NCBI GenBank assembly: GCA_017621195.1 | Contig: JAGATO010000007.1 | Coordinates: forward strand, 1 to 11,134 | Source: Bacillota bacterium | GTDB lineage: Bacteria > Bacillota > Clostridia > Peptostreptococcales > Anaerovoracaceae | Length of the DNA stretch: 11,134 nucleotides | Direction: 5' to 3' | Shown: positions 1-6,702 of the stretch, in pieces | How positions within the stretch are numbered: the stretch's first letter is position 1 | Layout: the number at the start of each line of letters is the position of its first letter | Notes under the pieces: generated by a model | What the model saw: the letters and a program-made list of their open reading frames with translations, nothing else | What the model was told of the DNA's origin: nothing | The model's database searches: none | Made by a program: the position numbers and the translations under genes

Positions 1-1197
1 GCGGAGTGGTGCGGAAAGGAATTCATCATGATCGATACCGGCGGTATCGAGCCGGATTCCGACGACATCATCCTGTCCCAGATGCGGGTTCAGGCCGAGC
101 TGGCCATGGAGACCGCCCAGGTCATCCTGTTTCTCGTGGATGGCCGTGCCGGTGTCACCGCTGCCGACCACGACGTGGCGGACATGCTGCGCCGGAAGAA
201 GAAGGACGTCATCTTAGTGGCCAACAAGATCGACAATCCCACCCGGCTGCCGGAGGATTTCTACGATCTGTACGAGCTGGGACTGGGCGCTCCCATCGCC
301 ATTTCCTCCACCAACTCCCTTGGAATCGGAGATTTGCTGGACGAGGTGATGGAACGGATGCCCGAGGGTATCTTCGATGAAGAGGAGGACGATTCCATCA
401 AGATCGCCATCATCGGAAAGCCCAACGCCGGAAAGTCCTCTCTGGTCAACGCCTTCCTGGGCGAGGACCGGGTCATCGTCAGCAGCATCGCCGGGACCAC
501 CCGCGACTCCATCGATACGCCCTTCGTCCGCGGTGAGGACAAATTCACCTTGATCGACACCGCCGGTATCCGCCGCAAGAGCAAGGTCATCGACAACATC
601 GAGCGATACAGCGTCATCCGGGCCCTGTCGGCCATCGACCGCTCCGACGTGTGCTTCGTCATGATCGACGCTACGGAAGGCGTGACGGAACAGGACAAGC
701 GCATCGCCGGGGAAGCCCATAACGCCGGAAAGGGCGTGGTCATCGTAGTCAACAAGTGGGACCTGGTGAAGAAGGAGACCAACACCATGCGGGACTTCGA
801 GCGCATGATCCGGGATGAGCTGATCTTCCTCAGCTACGCGCCCGTCATGTTCATTTCCGCATTGAAGGGCCAGCGGCTGTCGGGGCTGATCGACATGGCC
901 AAGACCGTGGCGGAAAACTGCGCTATGCGGGTTCCCACGGGCCAGCTGAACAGCCTGATTGCCGATGCCGTCATGATGAACAACCCGCCGTCGGACAAGG
1001 GCCGTCGGCTGAAGATCTACTATGCTGCTCAGGTGGGCGTCAAGCCGCCGCTCTTCTCCTTCAAGGTCAACGACCGGGAGCTGATGCACTTCTCCTACGC
1101 CCGTTACCTGGAGAACAAGATCCGCGACGCCTATGGATTCTCCGGAACCTCCCTGAAGTTCGTGTTCCGCGAGAAGAATGAAAAGGAAGAGGAATAG
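1..1197 (+). CDS. der: Ribosome assembly GTPase Der (EngA), 5'-truncated
   Basis: Der is a tandem-GTPase protein needed for maturation of the 50S ribosomal subunit. The frame is open from base 1, with AEW then the first-domain G3 motif DTGG just after an internal ATG at 28. That ATG is therefore not the true start, and by comparison with B. subtilis Der about 46 N-terminal residues (first P-loop and switch I) lie outside the window. Visible in order: G4 of domain 1 (NKID, bases 223-234), an acidic linker (EEEDD), the second P-loop GKPNAGKSS (415-441), G3 DTAG (556-567), G4 NKWD (751-762), G5-like SALKG (about 856-870), and the C-terminal KH-like domain with the family signatures RLKIYYA and ELMHFSY. 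The protein ends in a short charged tail. Ala in the second P-loop replaces the more usual Val, which should be tolerated. plsY starts 1 base after the stop, so co-transcription is likely. Identification is very secure. Confidence 0.97.
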   Translation, partial: AEWCGKEFIMIDTGGIEPDSDDIILSQMRVQAELAMETAQVILFLVDGRAGVTAADHDVADMLRRKKKDVILVANKIDNPTRLPEDFYDLYELGLGAPIAISSTNSLGIGDLLDEVMERMPEGIFDEEEDDSIKIAIIGKPNAGKSSLVNAFLGEDRVIVSSIAGTTRDSIDTPFVRGEDKFTLIDTAGIRRKSKVIDNIERYSVIRALSAIDRSDVCFVMIDATEGVTEQDKRIAGEAHNAGKGVVIVVNKWDLVKKETNTMRDFERMIRDELIFLSYAPVMFISALKGQRLSGLIDMAKTVAENCAMRVPTGQLNSLIADAVMMNNPPSDKGRRLKIYYAAQVGVKPPLFSFKVNDRELMHFSYARYLENKIRDAYGFSGTSLKFVFREKNEKEEE

Positions 1198-1198
1198 C

Positions 1199-1852
1199 AT
1201 GTACTCTATCATCGTAATGCAGAATCTGTTTCTGGAGGGCGGTGCCAAGGGCCCGGTGCTGGCGGCGCTGTGCGTGATCGTGGCCTACTTTCTGGGCAAC
1301 ATCTCGCCGGCCATCCTGATCGGCCGCCTTCACGGCATCGATATTAAAAAGGAAGGAAGCGGAAACGCCGGGACCACTAACGTCCTGCGCGTTCTGGGAA
1401 AGAAAGCCGCGGCGGAAACGCTGCTGGTGGATATCGGAAAGGGCGTGGTTGCCGTCCTGCTGGGTAAGCTGGTGGGCGGTATGATCATGACCGATCCGGG
1501 GCTTCTGGGAGCCTGGTGCTGCGTGGCCGTCTTCTGCGGTCACATCTGGCCGGCCCTGTTCGGCTTCCGCGGAGGAAAGGGAATCGCCACCGGCTTTGGA
1601 GCCATCGTTACGGCCTGCCCGCCCCTGGGCGGATCGGTGCTGGTCATCGCACTGGTGCTGATGGTGCTGACGCGCCGCGTCTCCGTGGGCTCCGTGGTGG
1701 CAGCCGCTTCGCTGATCTTCCTGGGCTTTTATTTTGCGCCGCAGTACGGGATCTACTTCACCGTCATGGCGCTGATCGCCATCTGGAAGCACCGCGCCAA
1801 CATTCAGCGGCTGTTGAAAGGCGAAGAACCGAAGATCAGCTTTAAGAAGTAA
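1199..1852 (+). CDS. plsY: Acyl-phosphate:glycerol-3-phosphate acyltransferase PlsY
   Basis: PlsY is a polytopic membrane enzyme that transfers an acyl group from acyl-phosphate (made by PlsX) to glycerol-3-phosphate, giving lysophosphatidic acid. The product is 217 residues. It shows the family's conserved loops: GNISPAILIGR (about 33-43), then GSGNAGTTNVLR (about 53-64), GHIWP (114-118), and the FRGGKGIATGFG loop (123-134), followed by hydrophobic helices and the closing HRANIQRL basic tail. I chose ATG 1199 because AAGGAAGAGG lies just upstream (about 1182-1192) at suitable spacing and the gap to der is one base. The in-frame ATG at 1178 would overlap der and has a poorer ribosome site. 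The N-terminus is about 15 residues longer than many PlsY proteins, so an internal start at Met7 is possible. gpsA, which makes its substrate, follows directly. Confident call. Confidence 0.95.
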   Translation: MYSIIVMQNLFLEGGAKGPVLAALCVIVAYFLGNISPAILIGRLHGIDIKKEGSGNAGTTNVLRVLGKKAAAETLLVDIGKGVVAVLLGKLVGGMIMTDPGLLGAWCCVAVFCGHIWPALFGFRGGKGIATGFGAIVTACPPLGGSVLVIALVLMVLTRRVSVGSVVAAASLIFLGFYFAPQYGIYFTVMALIAIWKHRANIQRLLKGEEPKISFKK

Positions 1853-1854
1853 TC

Positions 1855-1860
1855 GGGAGG
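1855..1860 (+). promoter_or_regulatory. Shine-Dalgarno of gpsA (decides the start)
   Basis: GGGAGG directly abuts the ATG at 1861 but lies 9 bases before the in-frame ATG at 1870. Only the second spacing suits initiation, and it places the dinucleotide-binding motif at the N-terminus as usual for the family. Confidence 0.75.
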
Positions 1861-1869
1861 ATGAGAATT

Positions 1870-2883
1870 ATGGCTAAGAAAATTGCAATCATGGGAGCCG
1901 GAAGCTGGGGAACCGCTCTGGCCGTATCCCTGTCTCACGCCGGTCATCAGGTGAACATGTGGGACATCAACGCGGAACATATCGCTGAAATGCGAGCCAA
2001 TCGGGAAAATAAAAGATATCTGCCCGGCGTGATGTTTGAAGACGCTCTTCATGTGGTAGATACAGCAGAGGAAGCCATCGGCGGCGCGGACATCGTCCTG
2101 TTTTCCGCACCGGCCCAGCACTTCCGCAGCGCGTTACAGTCTGCCATGCCCTATCTGACGCCGGATATGGTACTGGTCAACGTGGCGAAGGGCATCGAAC
2201 AGAAGACGCTGCTGCGCCTGTCCCAGGTTGCCAAAGAGTACGTTCCGGAGGCCAAATACGTGGTGCTGTCCGGCCCGTCCCACGCGGAAGAAGTGGGGCG
2301 GCTGATGCCCACCACCGTGGTCTGCGCATCGGAGGATCTGGCACTGGCGGAATACGTTCAGGACGTGTTCATGACGGAAAACCTGAGAATCTATACCAAC
2401 AACGATGTAGCGGGCGTGGAGTTCGGCGGCGCGCTGAAGAACATCATCGCTCTGGGCGCCGGAATTTCCGACGGCATGGGCTACGGCGACAACGCCAAGG
2501 CAGCTCTGATGACTCGGGGAATGACCGAAATGTCCCGTCTGGGCGTGGCTCTGGGCGCGAAGGAAGAGACCTTTGCCGGACTGACCGGCATGGGCGACCT
2601 GATCGTTACCTGTACCAGTATGCACAGCCGTAACCGTCGCTGCGGTATCATGATCGGCGAGGGAGTGGATCCTGCCGAGGCTACGAAACGGGTGGGCATG
2701 GTCGTGGAAGGCATGTACACGGCGGAGGCTGCCTATCAGCTGGCTCAGCAGGTGGGTGTGGAAATGCCCATCACCGAGGCCATCTACGGCGTGATCAACG
2801 GAAAGGTGGACGCCAGAGCGGCGGTCAAGGCGCTGATGACCCGTCAGAGAAAGCACGAGAAGGAAGACATCAGCGTAAAATAG
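1870..2883 (+). CDS. gpsA: NAD(P)-dependent glycerol-3-phosphate dehydrogenase
   Basis: GpsA reduces dihydroxyacetone phosphate to sn-glycerol-3-phosphate, the backbone used by PlsY immediately upstream. The product is a cytoplasmic protein of 337 residues, the normal family length. It shows the Rossmann glycine motif GAGSWGTALA at 9-18, Lys107 in NVAKGIE, the SGPSHAEEV loop (134-142), the catalytic-lysine segment GGALKNIIALGAG (Lys190) and the signature GMGDLIVTCTS followed by SRNRR (about 240-257). The start at 1870 follows the GGGAGG at 1855-1860. The stop is followed by AT-richer sequence and a strong hairpin, suggesting that der-plsY-gpsA ends here. The pairing of plsY and gpsA is a coherent phospholipid-precursor module. 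No abnormal residues were noticed. In many Clostridia the next gene is spoIVA; here it is an antiporter. Confidence 0.97.
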   Translation: MAKKIAIMGAGSWGTALAVSLSHAGHQVNMWDINAEHIAEMRANRENKRYLPGVMFEDALHVVDTAEEAIGGADIVLFSAPAQHFRSALQSAMPYLTPDMVLVNVAKGIEQKTLLRLSQVAKEYVPEAKYVVLSGPSHAEEVGRLMPTTVVCASEDLALAEYVQDVFMTENLRIYTNNDVAGVEFGGALKNIIALGAGISDGMGYGDNAKAALMTRGMTEMSRLGVALGAKEETFAGLTGMGDLIVTCTSMHSRNRRCGIMIGEGVDPAEATKRVGMVVEGMYTAEAAYQLAQQVGVEMPITEAIYGVINGKVDARAAVKALMTRQRKHEKEDISVK

Positions 2884-2946
2884 CGGTGTAGTATGGCGGT
2901 GAAGGACCGTTTGTAACGATCAATTCAAAACGCAAAACACAGAAAA

Positions 2947-3005
2947 CGGATGTGATTTTCAGCTTCGGATGGCGAATCCTGAAAATGCATCCGTTCTGTT
3001 TGTTT
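2947..3005 (+). terminator. Long hairpin with T-rich tail between gpsA and the antiporter
   Basis: The left arm is CGGATG (2947-2952), two unpaired bases, ATTTTCAG (2955-2962), C, then TTCG (2964-2967). The loop is GATGG (2968-2972). The right arm is CGAA (2973-2976), TC, CTGAAAAT (2979-2986), G, then CATCCG (2988-2993). About 18 base pairs form with small bulges, followed by the T-rich run TTCTGTTTGTTT (2994-3005). This fits a rho-independent terminator for the der-plsY-gpsA unit. It also sits only about 42 bases before the antiporter start, so attenuation or mRNA processing is possible. The T tract is interrupted, so termination efficiency is uncertain. The rest of the 164-base gap (2884-3047) is AT-richer and holds no promoter I can recognise. 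Confidence 0.7.
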
Positions 3006-3047
3006 ATAGAGAAATTTTCTGATTATTTTGTGAGAGAGGTGAGTGTT

Positions 3048-4271
3048 ATGGAATCGTACACGTATTTGTTATTGTTAGCCATCATCCTGGCTTCCACCAA
3101 GGCCTTCGGTCTGCTGACGGAGAAGGTACACCTGCCCCAGGTGGTAGGCGCTCTGCTGGCTGGTATCATCATGGGGCCCAGTGGTTTTGGAGTCCTGCAG
3201 AGTACAGACTTTCTGGTGAAGACGGCGGAGATCGGCGTCATCATGCTGATGTTTACCGCCGGAATCGACACGGAGCTGGAAGAATTGAAAAAGACTGGCG
3301 CCCGGGCCTTTGCTATCGCGGTGCTGGGCGTCATCGTTCCACTGGCCCTCTGCGGCAGTCTGTACTTCGTCTTTTTCCTGAAGGAGCTGACCTTCTACAA
3401 CCTTTTGAAGGCAGCCTTCGTGGGATCTGTCTTCTCCGCTACGTCCGTGGGAATTACCGTGGAGACGCTGAATGAGATGGGAAAGCTGAAGACCACCACG
3501 GGAACCACGCTGCTCAGCGCAGCGCTGATCGACGATATTCTGGGAATCATCGTCCTGTCGGTGCTGACCGGTCTGTCGGGAGGAATGGCCTCCGGCGGCG
3601 GAGAGCAGGCTGCAGCCGGCAGCCTGGATCTGGGAGCCGTAGGCTTCGTCCTGCTGCGCATCGTTCTGTTCTTCGTCTTCGTTCTGGTGGTGGGCTTTGT
3701 CGCCAAGAAGTTCTTTGAACACCTGTCGGAGGAACACTGGCACAGCCGCCGTATCGCTGTCTGGGCTTTGGCCTTCGCTCTGATCATGTCCTACTGCGCC
3801 GAGGAGTTCTTCGGCGTTGCGGACATTACCGGCGCCTACTTCGCCGGTCTGATCCTGTGCAACGTCAGCCGATCCCGCCAGTTCGTCGCCAAGAAGTTCA
3901 CCGTAGCGTCCTACATGGTATTTACGCCGGTGTTCTTTGCCAGCGTGGGAATGAAAACCAACCTGACGTCCATGAATTCGCAGATTTTCGTCTTTGCCCT
4001 GTGCCTGATCGTGGCGGCCATCCTGTCCAAGATCATCGGCTGCGGCGGCGCCGGAAAGCTGGTGGGCATGACGAATCACCAGGCGCTGATCGTGGGTATC
4101 GGCATGGTGGCCCGCAGCGAGGTGGCGTTGATGGTTGCCCAGAAGGGAATCAACGCCGGAATGATCGATCCGGTCATCCTGCCGGCCATCGTTTTGAGCG
4201 TCATCGCCTCGGCCCTGTCTACGCCGATCCTGCTGAAAACCGCCGTTCACAGGGGGCCGGAACTGGAGTAG
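3048..4271 (+). CDS. CPA2-family Na+(K+)/H+ antiporter (NapA/GerN/KefB type)
   Basis: This is an integral membrane cation:proton exchanger of 407 residues with about 12-13 hydrophobic helices. Family signatures include LPQVVGALLAGIIMGP (29-44), MFTAGIDTELEEL (68-80), the unwound-helix segment ATSVGIT (131-137) and the paired acidic residues IDDILG (Asp162-Asp163). A second inverted-repeat half contains GAYFAGLIL (262-270), FFASVGM (296-302) and GMVARSEVAL (352-361). In characterised relatives such as NapA the Asp pair carries ions, so Na+/H+ exchange is more likely than the Gln-Asp KefC type. No RCK/TrkA-N domain follows, so nucleotide gating is not expected from this protein alone. I chose ATG 3048 because GAGAGAGGTGA lies just upstream. 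The frame extends to 2952, but that part overlaps the hairpin and has no ribosome site. The ion specificity cannot be read from the sequence. Confidence 0.88.
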   Translation: MESYTYLLLLAIILASTKAFGLLTEKVHLPQVVGALLAGIIMGPSGFGVLQSTDFLVKTAEIGVIMLMFTAGIDTELEELKKTGARAFAIAVLGVIVPLALCGSLYFVFFLKELTFYNLLKAAFVGSVFSATSVGITVETLNEMGKLKTTTGTTLLSAALIDDILGIIVLSVLTGLSGGMASGGGEQAAAGSLDLGAVGFVLLRIVLFFVFVLVVGFVAKKFFEHLSEEHWHSRRIAVWALAFALIMSYCAEEFFGVADITGAYFAGLILCNVSRSRQFVAKKFTVASYMVFTPVFFASVGMKTNLTSMNSQIFVFALCLIVAAILSKIIGCGGAGKLVGMTNHQALIVGIGMVARSEVALMVAQKGINAGMIDPVILPAIVLSVIASALSTPILLKTAVHRGPELE

Positions 4272-4275
4272 CGCG

Positions 4276-4304
4276 TTGACTTTTGCTTTCATGTCAGGTA
4301 AGAT
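4276..4304 (+). promoter_or_regulatory. Sigma-A-like promoter for the C26 hydrolase gene
   Basis: TTGACT (4276-4281, five of six consensus bases) and TAAGAT (4299-4304, four of six) are separated by exactly 17 bases. The start of transcription would fall near 4311, giving an untranslated leader of about 75 bases. The promoter begins only 4 bases after the antiporter stop, so the hydrolase can be transcribed on its own. It is the best promoter match I noticed in the window. Confidence 0.65.
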
Positions 4305-4311
4305 GGAGACA

Positions 4312-4328
4312 GGCTTCCCTGGGGAGCC
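4312..4328 (+). other. Short hairpin at the predicted 5' end of the hydrolase mRNA
   Basis: GGCTTCC (4312-4318) can pair with GGGAGCC (4322-4328) across a three-base loop, with one T-G wobble. No T tract follows, so it is a poor terminator. It lies at or within a base or two of the predicted transcription start, as 5'-protective hairpins do. Its function is inferred only from position. Confidence 0.35.
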
Positions 4329-4371
4329 GAACGAAATATGATACAAAAGAGACATGAACTACAATGGGATC

Positions 4372-4377
4372 AGGAGG
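4372..4377 (+). promoter_or_regulatory. Shine-Dalgarno of the C26 hydrolase (decides the start)
   Basis: AGGAGG lies 9 bases before ATG 4387. An in-frame ATG at 4354 lies upstream of this site and would add 11 residues before the conserved KPIIGI strand, so it is not the likely start. Confidence 0.8.
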
Positions 4378-4386
4378 AAGGATGGA

Positions 4387-5127
4387 ATGAAACCAATCAT
4401 TGGTATTACCTGCAATTACGATCCGCTGGACACGGTGGGAAAGGCTTCGAACATGGGTACGGACGGACAGGATTGGAACTATGTGGCGGGCGATTACGTG
4501 TACGCCATCGAAGAGGCCGGAGGCATTCCGGTGATTCTGCCGCGGTGTAAGGATATGACCGTATTGGAGCCGCTGTTGGACCGGCTGGACGGCGTACTGA
4601 TGAGCGGCGGTCACGACGTCAATCCTCTCTCCTACGGGGAATGGATCAGGGGCTGCTGCGGCCGCGTCATCCAGGAACGTGACGTGATGGATCTGTCCAT
4701 CCTCCGCTACGCCTATGAGACGAAAAAGCCCATCCTGGCCATCTGCCGCGGAACGCAGATTCTGAACGCCGCCATGGGCGGTACCATCTATCAGGATCTG
4801 GAAAAGGATGGCGGCTTTGAAGAACATGCCATGGACACCTCGGCTCGCCAGTATCCCGTTCACAGGGTGGAACTGGAAACGGACAGCATCCTTCACCGGA
4901 TCTTCGGTCGGAAACTGGTTCCGGTCAACAGCTACCATCATCAGGCGGTAAAGCAGCTGGGAAAGAACGTGACCGTAACGGCCCGGTCCGAGGACGGTGT
5001 CGTCGAAGGCATCGAAGTCAGCGGCGGCGCCGATTTCGTGGTGGGCGTTCAGTGGCATCCGGAAATGATGTACACGTCGGACGAACAGAAGCTGCTGTTC
5101 CGCGCCTTTGTGGCCGCCTGCGAATAG
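4387..5127 (+). CDS. Class I glutamine amidotransferase-like hydrolase, PuuD/peptidase C26 family
   Basis: The product is a cytoplasmic protein of 246 residues and a single GATase-1 fold. It begins with the family strand KPIIGIT, followed by YVYAIEEAGGIPVILP (about 38-52) and the glycine loop MSGGHDVNP (72-80). The nucleophile elbow AICRGTQ contains Cys120. The C-terminal VQWHPE supplies the other catalytic residues, His224 and Glu226. The triad is complete, so the enzyme should be active. Characterised relatives cleave gamma-glutamyl bonds, for example gamma-glutamyl-GABA in putrescine breakdown. No other putrescine genes are nearby, so the substrate is unknown and I give no gene symbol. It has its own promoter at 4276-4304. 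Its last codons and stop are partly duplicated just downstream (5134-5157). The next gene is convergent. Confidence 0.88.
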   Translation: MKPIIGITCNYDPLDTVGKASNMGTDGQDWNYVAGDYVYAIEEAGGIPVILPRCKDMTVLEPLLDRLDGVLMSGGHDVNPLSYGEWIRGCCGRVIQERDVMDLSILRYAYETKKPILAICRGTQILNAAMGGTIYQDLEKDGGFEEHAMDTSARQYPVHRVELETDSILHRIFGRKLVPVNSYHHQAVKQLGKNVTVTARSEDGVVEGIEVSGGADFVVGVQWHPEMMYTSDEQKLLFRAFVAACE

Positions 5128-5157
5128 AGAGAATTTCGCGGTCGCCTGCGATAGAGA
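5107..5157 (+). repeat. Imperfect tandem duplication across the hydrolase stop codon
   Basis: Copy 1 (5107-5130) and copy 2 (5134-5157) share TTT, then CGCCTGCG and ATAGAGA, with about 20 of 25 aligned positions identical. The period is 27 bases, so the copies are in the same frame. Each copy carries a TAG in that frame, at 5125-5127 and 5152-5154. This looks like a small slippage duplication whose second copy is now untranslated. Confidence 0.6.
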
Positions 5158-5176
5158 TGTTCAGTCAGACGACGGC

Positions 5177-5701
5177 TCAGAGGGAGGCAGGGGAGCAGGC
5201 GCTTTTGTGGCGCTGGCCCATCTCCACATAGTGCTGGGCTGTGGAGCGGTTCTGCTGCGCCCGCTCTTCGTTCACGTAGGGAATGATGCGGGCCGGAACG
5301 CCCACGGCCAGACTGTTGGGCGGAACCACCTGGCCTTCCTTGACCAGGGCGCCGGCGGCAATGATGGAGTTTTCGCCGATGACGCATCCGTTCAGCAGGG
5401 TGGCGTGCATGCCGATCAGCACGTTGTCGCCTACGGTGGCACCGTGAACGATGGCGCTGTGGCCCACGGTGACGCCTTCTCCCAGAGTCAGGGGAAAGCC
5501 GGTGTCGCAGTGGAAGACGGCGCAGTCCTGAACGTTGGAGTTCTTTCCGATGAGAATGGGAGCGGCATCGGCCCGAAGTACGGCGCCGTACCAGACGGAT
5601 ACGTTTTCGCCCAGGGTAACCTGGCCGATGACGGTGGCGTTTTCCGCCACGAAGCAGCTTTGGGGAATCTGCGGAGTTTCGTTTTCGAAGGTGTATATCA
5701 T
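5177..5701 (-). CDS. Gamma-class carbonic anhydrase-like protein (YrdA/PaaY family)
   Basis: The product is a 174-residue left-handed beta-helix protein built from hexapeptide repeats, expected to form a cytoplasmic trimer. Repeats run from about residue 16 to 140 (for example ATVIGQVTLGENVSVW and ATVGDNVLIG). The three zinc ligands of gamma carbonic anhydrases are in place: His64 in AVFHCD, and His81 and His86 in GHSAIVHG. RADAAPILIG and SNVQDC are family-typical. Proteins of this group may hydrate CO2, but many members are inactive in assays or are thioesterase- or acyltransferase-like, so activity is not certain. The start at 5701 has AAAGGAG (complement of 5713-5719) 11 bases upstream, slightly far but acceptable. 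The gene is alone on the minus strand, convergent with the C26 hydrolase (49 bases between stops) and divergent from the VanY-like gene. Confidence 0.9.
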   Translation of the reverse strand: MIYTFENETPQIPQSCFVAENATVIGQVTLGENVSVWYGAVLRADAAPILIGKNSNVQDCAVFHCDTGFPLTLGEGVTVGHSAIVHGATVGDNVLIGMHATLLNGCVIGENSIIAAGALVKEGQVVPPNSLAVGVPARIIPYVNEERAQQNRSTAQHYVEMGQRHKSACSPASL

Positions 5702-5745
5702 GAGAGATTGATCTCCTTTCTTTGGGAAAATTCTGTACTACCGTT

Positions 5746-5774
5746 AGTGTACCGCATTTTTCGCAGCATGAAAA
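5746..5774 (-). promoter_or_regulatory. Possible promoter of the gamma-carbonic-anhydrase-like gene
   Basis: Read on the minus strand, TTTTCA (complement of 5769-5774) and TACACT (complement of 5746-5751) are spaced by 17 bases. Each matches four of six consensus positions, and the -10 box lies about 45 bases from the start codon. It is weak but well placed. No convincing plus-strand promoter for the VanY-like gene was found in the same divergent gap. Confidence 0.35.
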
Positions 5775-5794
5775 GAAACAATTTACGGGGGATC

Positions 5795-5827
5795 AGGGAG
5801 AAAGGGATGAAAAAACGTGAGGGATGA
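5795..5827 (+). other. Six-codon ATG frame overlapping the VanY-like start, with an A6 tract
   Basis: AGGGAG (5795-5800) is 6 bases before ATG 5807, which opens MKKREG and stops at TGA 5825-5827. The ATG is followed by six A bases (5810-5815). With five A bases the same ATG would read through GTG 5817 into the VanY-like frame. This may be a tiny overlapping leader, a homopolymer length error or a slippage site. Its reality as a gene is not supported. Confidence 0.35.
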
Positions 5828-6656
5828 GAGAGCAGAGGGTAGAGACGGGAGGAAGCGGCGCAGCTCAAGCGTGGGACGCCGCCGAAAGAAGAAATACCGG
5901 GTTAAGAAGCGGTTTTTCGTCTTTCTTTTGATTTTGATCCTCTGTCTGGCGGGGATGGTGCGTTGTACCGTTCACCGGCTGACCGACGGGGATTCTTCCC
6001 CAGACGGCGGTTCTACGGGTTTCGATGGAATTGGCGCCGATGGTTCGGAAGGCGGTTCCGTTCAACGGACAGCCATCGCGTCTACGGAAGCATGGAAGCT
6101 GACGCTGGTCAACAAGACCCATCGACTGCCGGAGGATTACACCGTGGAAACGGCGGCCATCGCTGGAGACACGGCGGGCCACACCTTCGATGCCAGAGCG
6201 GTGGACAGCCTGAATCGGATGCTGGCGGATGCCAAAGAGGCGGGATTGGACGTGATGGTCTGCTCCGCTTACCGGACCATCGAGTATCAGGAGAATCTCA
6301 TCGCGGCTCAGGTGGCCAAGTACGTGGCTCAGGGGCTGTCCCAGGCGGAAGCCGAGGCCAGAACGGCCACGGAGATCATCGAGCCCGGCGCCAGTGAACA
6401 CAACCTGGGGCTGGCTGTGGACCTGGTTGCCCGGTCCTATCAGACACTGGACGCAGCTCAGGCCAGTACCGCGGAGAATCAGTGGCTTTTGGCTAACTGC
6501 ACGAGGTACGGCTTCATCCTGCGCTATCCCGACGGAAAGCAGGAGATCACCGGGATCATCTACGAGCCGTGGCACTTCCGTTACGTGGGAGAAGCGGCGG
6601 CTTCGGAAATCATGGAGCAGGGGCTCTGCCTGGAGGAATATCTGGGTCAAAATTAG
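5817..6656 (+). CDS. Membrane-anchored VanY-like D-alanyl-D-alanine carboxypeptidase (peptidase M15B)
   Basis: This is a zinc peptidase expected to trim the terminal D-Ala from peptidoglycan stem peptides outside the membrane. The 279-residue product has a strongly basic N-terminus (1-32, many Arg/Lys), one hydrophobic anchor (about 33-49), a Gly/Ser/Asp-rich linker (54-85) and an M15B domain (about 95-275). Catalytic signatures are complete: SAYRT (150-154), SEHNLGLAVD with zinc ligands His195 and Asp202, and EPWHFRYVG with Glu250 and zinc ligand His253. Housekeeping and glycopeptide-resistance members share these motifs, and no vanHAX, vanR or vanS gene is nearby, so resistance should not be inferred. 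The start is unsettled. GTG 5817 is the first start in this frame, but the best ribosome site serves ATG 5807 in another frame. putP-like follows after 46 bases. Confidence 0.88.
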   Translation: MRDERAEGRDGRKRRSSSVGRRRKKKYRVKKRFFVFLLILILCLAGMVRCTVHRLTDGDSSPDGGSTGFDGIGADGSEGGSVQRTAIASTEAWKLTLVNKTHRLPEDYTVETAAIAGDTAGHTFDARAVDSLNRMLADAKEAGLDVMVCSAYRTIEYQENLIAAQVAKYVAQGLSQAEAEARTATEIIEPGASEHNLGLAVDLVARSYQTLDAAQASTAENQWLLANCTRYGFILRYPDGKQEITGIIYEPWHFRYVGEAAASEIMEQGLCLEEYLGQN

Positions 6657-6702
6657 AAATCGGAATATCGATGAAATACTGCGAAAATAAAGGAGAAATG
6701 AC

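Noticed and set aside
28..1197. Complete der starting at ATG 28
   Set aside because: The codons before ATG 28 already encode conserved Der residues (AEW, then the stretch leading to DTGG), so the ATG is internal and the gene is cut by the window edge.
214..1248. 344-codon minus-strand open frame opposite der
   Set aside because: Der is unmistakable in the other strand, and this frame is a composition artefact.
2952..3047. N-terminal extension of the antiporter from a GTG at 2952
   Set aside because: The extension would overlap the strong hairpin, has no ribosome site and adds residues not expected before the first helix. ATG 3048 has a good ribosome site.
3075..4355. 426-codon minus-strand open frame opposite the antiporter
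   Set aside because: It shadows a membrane protein with clear family motifs. The translation is hydrophilic and His/Gln/Asp-rich with no known domain.
5108..5827. 239-codon plus-strand open frame across the gamma-carbonic-anhydrase-like gene
   Set aside because: The minus-strand gene has a complete beta-helix pattern, zinc ligands and a ribosome site. The plus-strand frame has none of these. Only its last six codons (MKKREG) were kept for discussion.
5817..6656. Vancomycin-resistance determinant
   Set aside because: The family is VanY-like, but no van ligase, dehydrogenase, dipeptidase or VanR/VanS gene is nearby. Chromosomal M15B carboxypeptidases are common in Clostridia.
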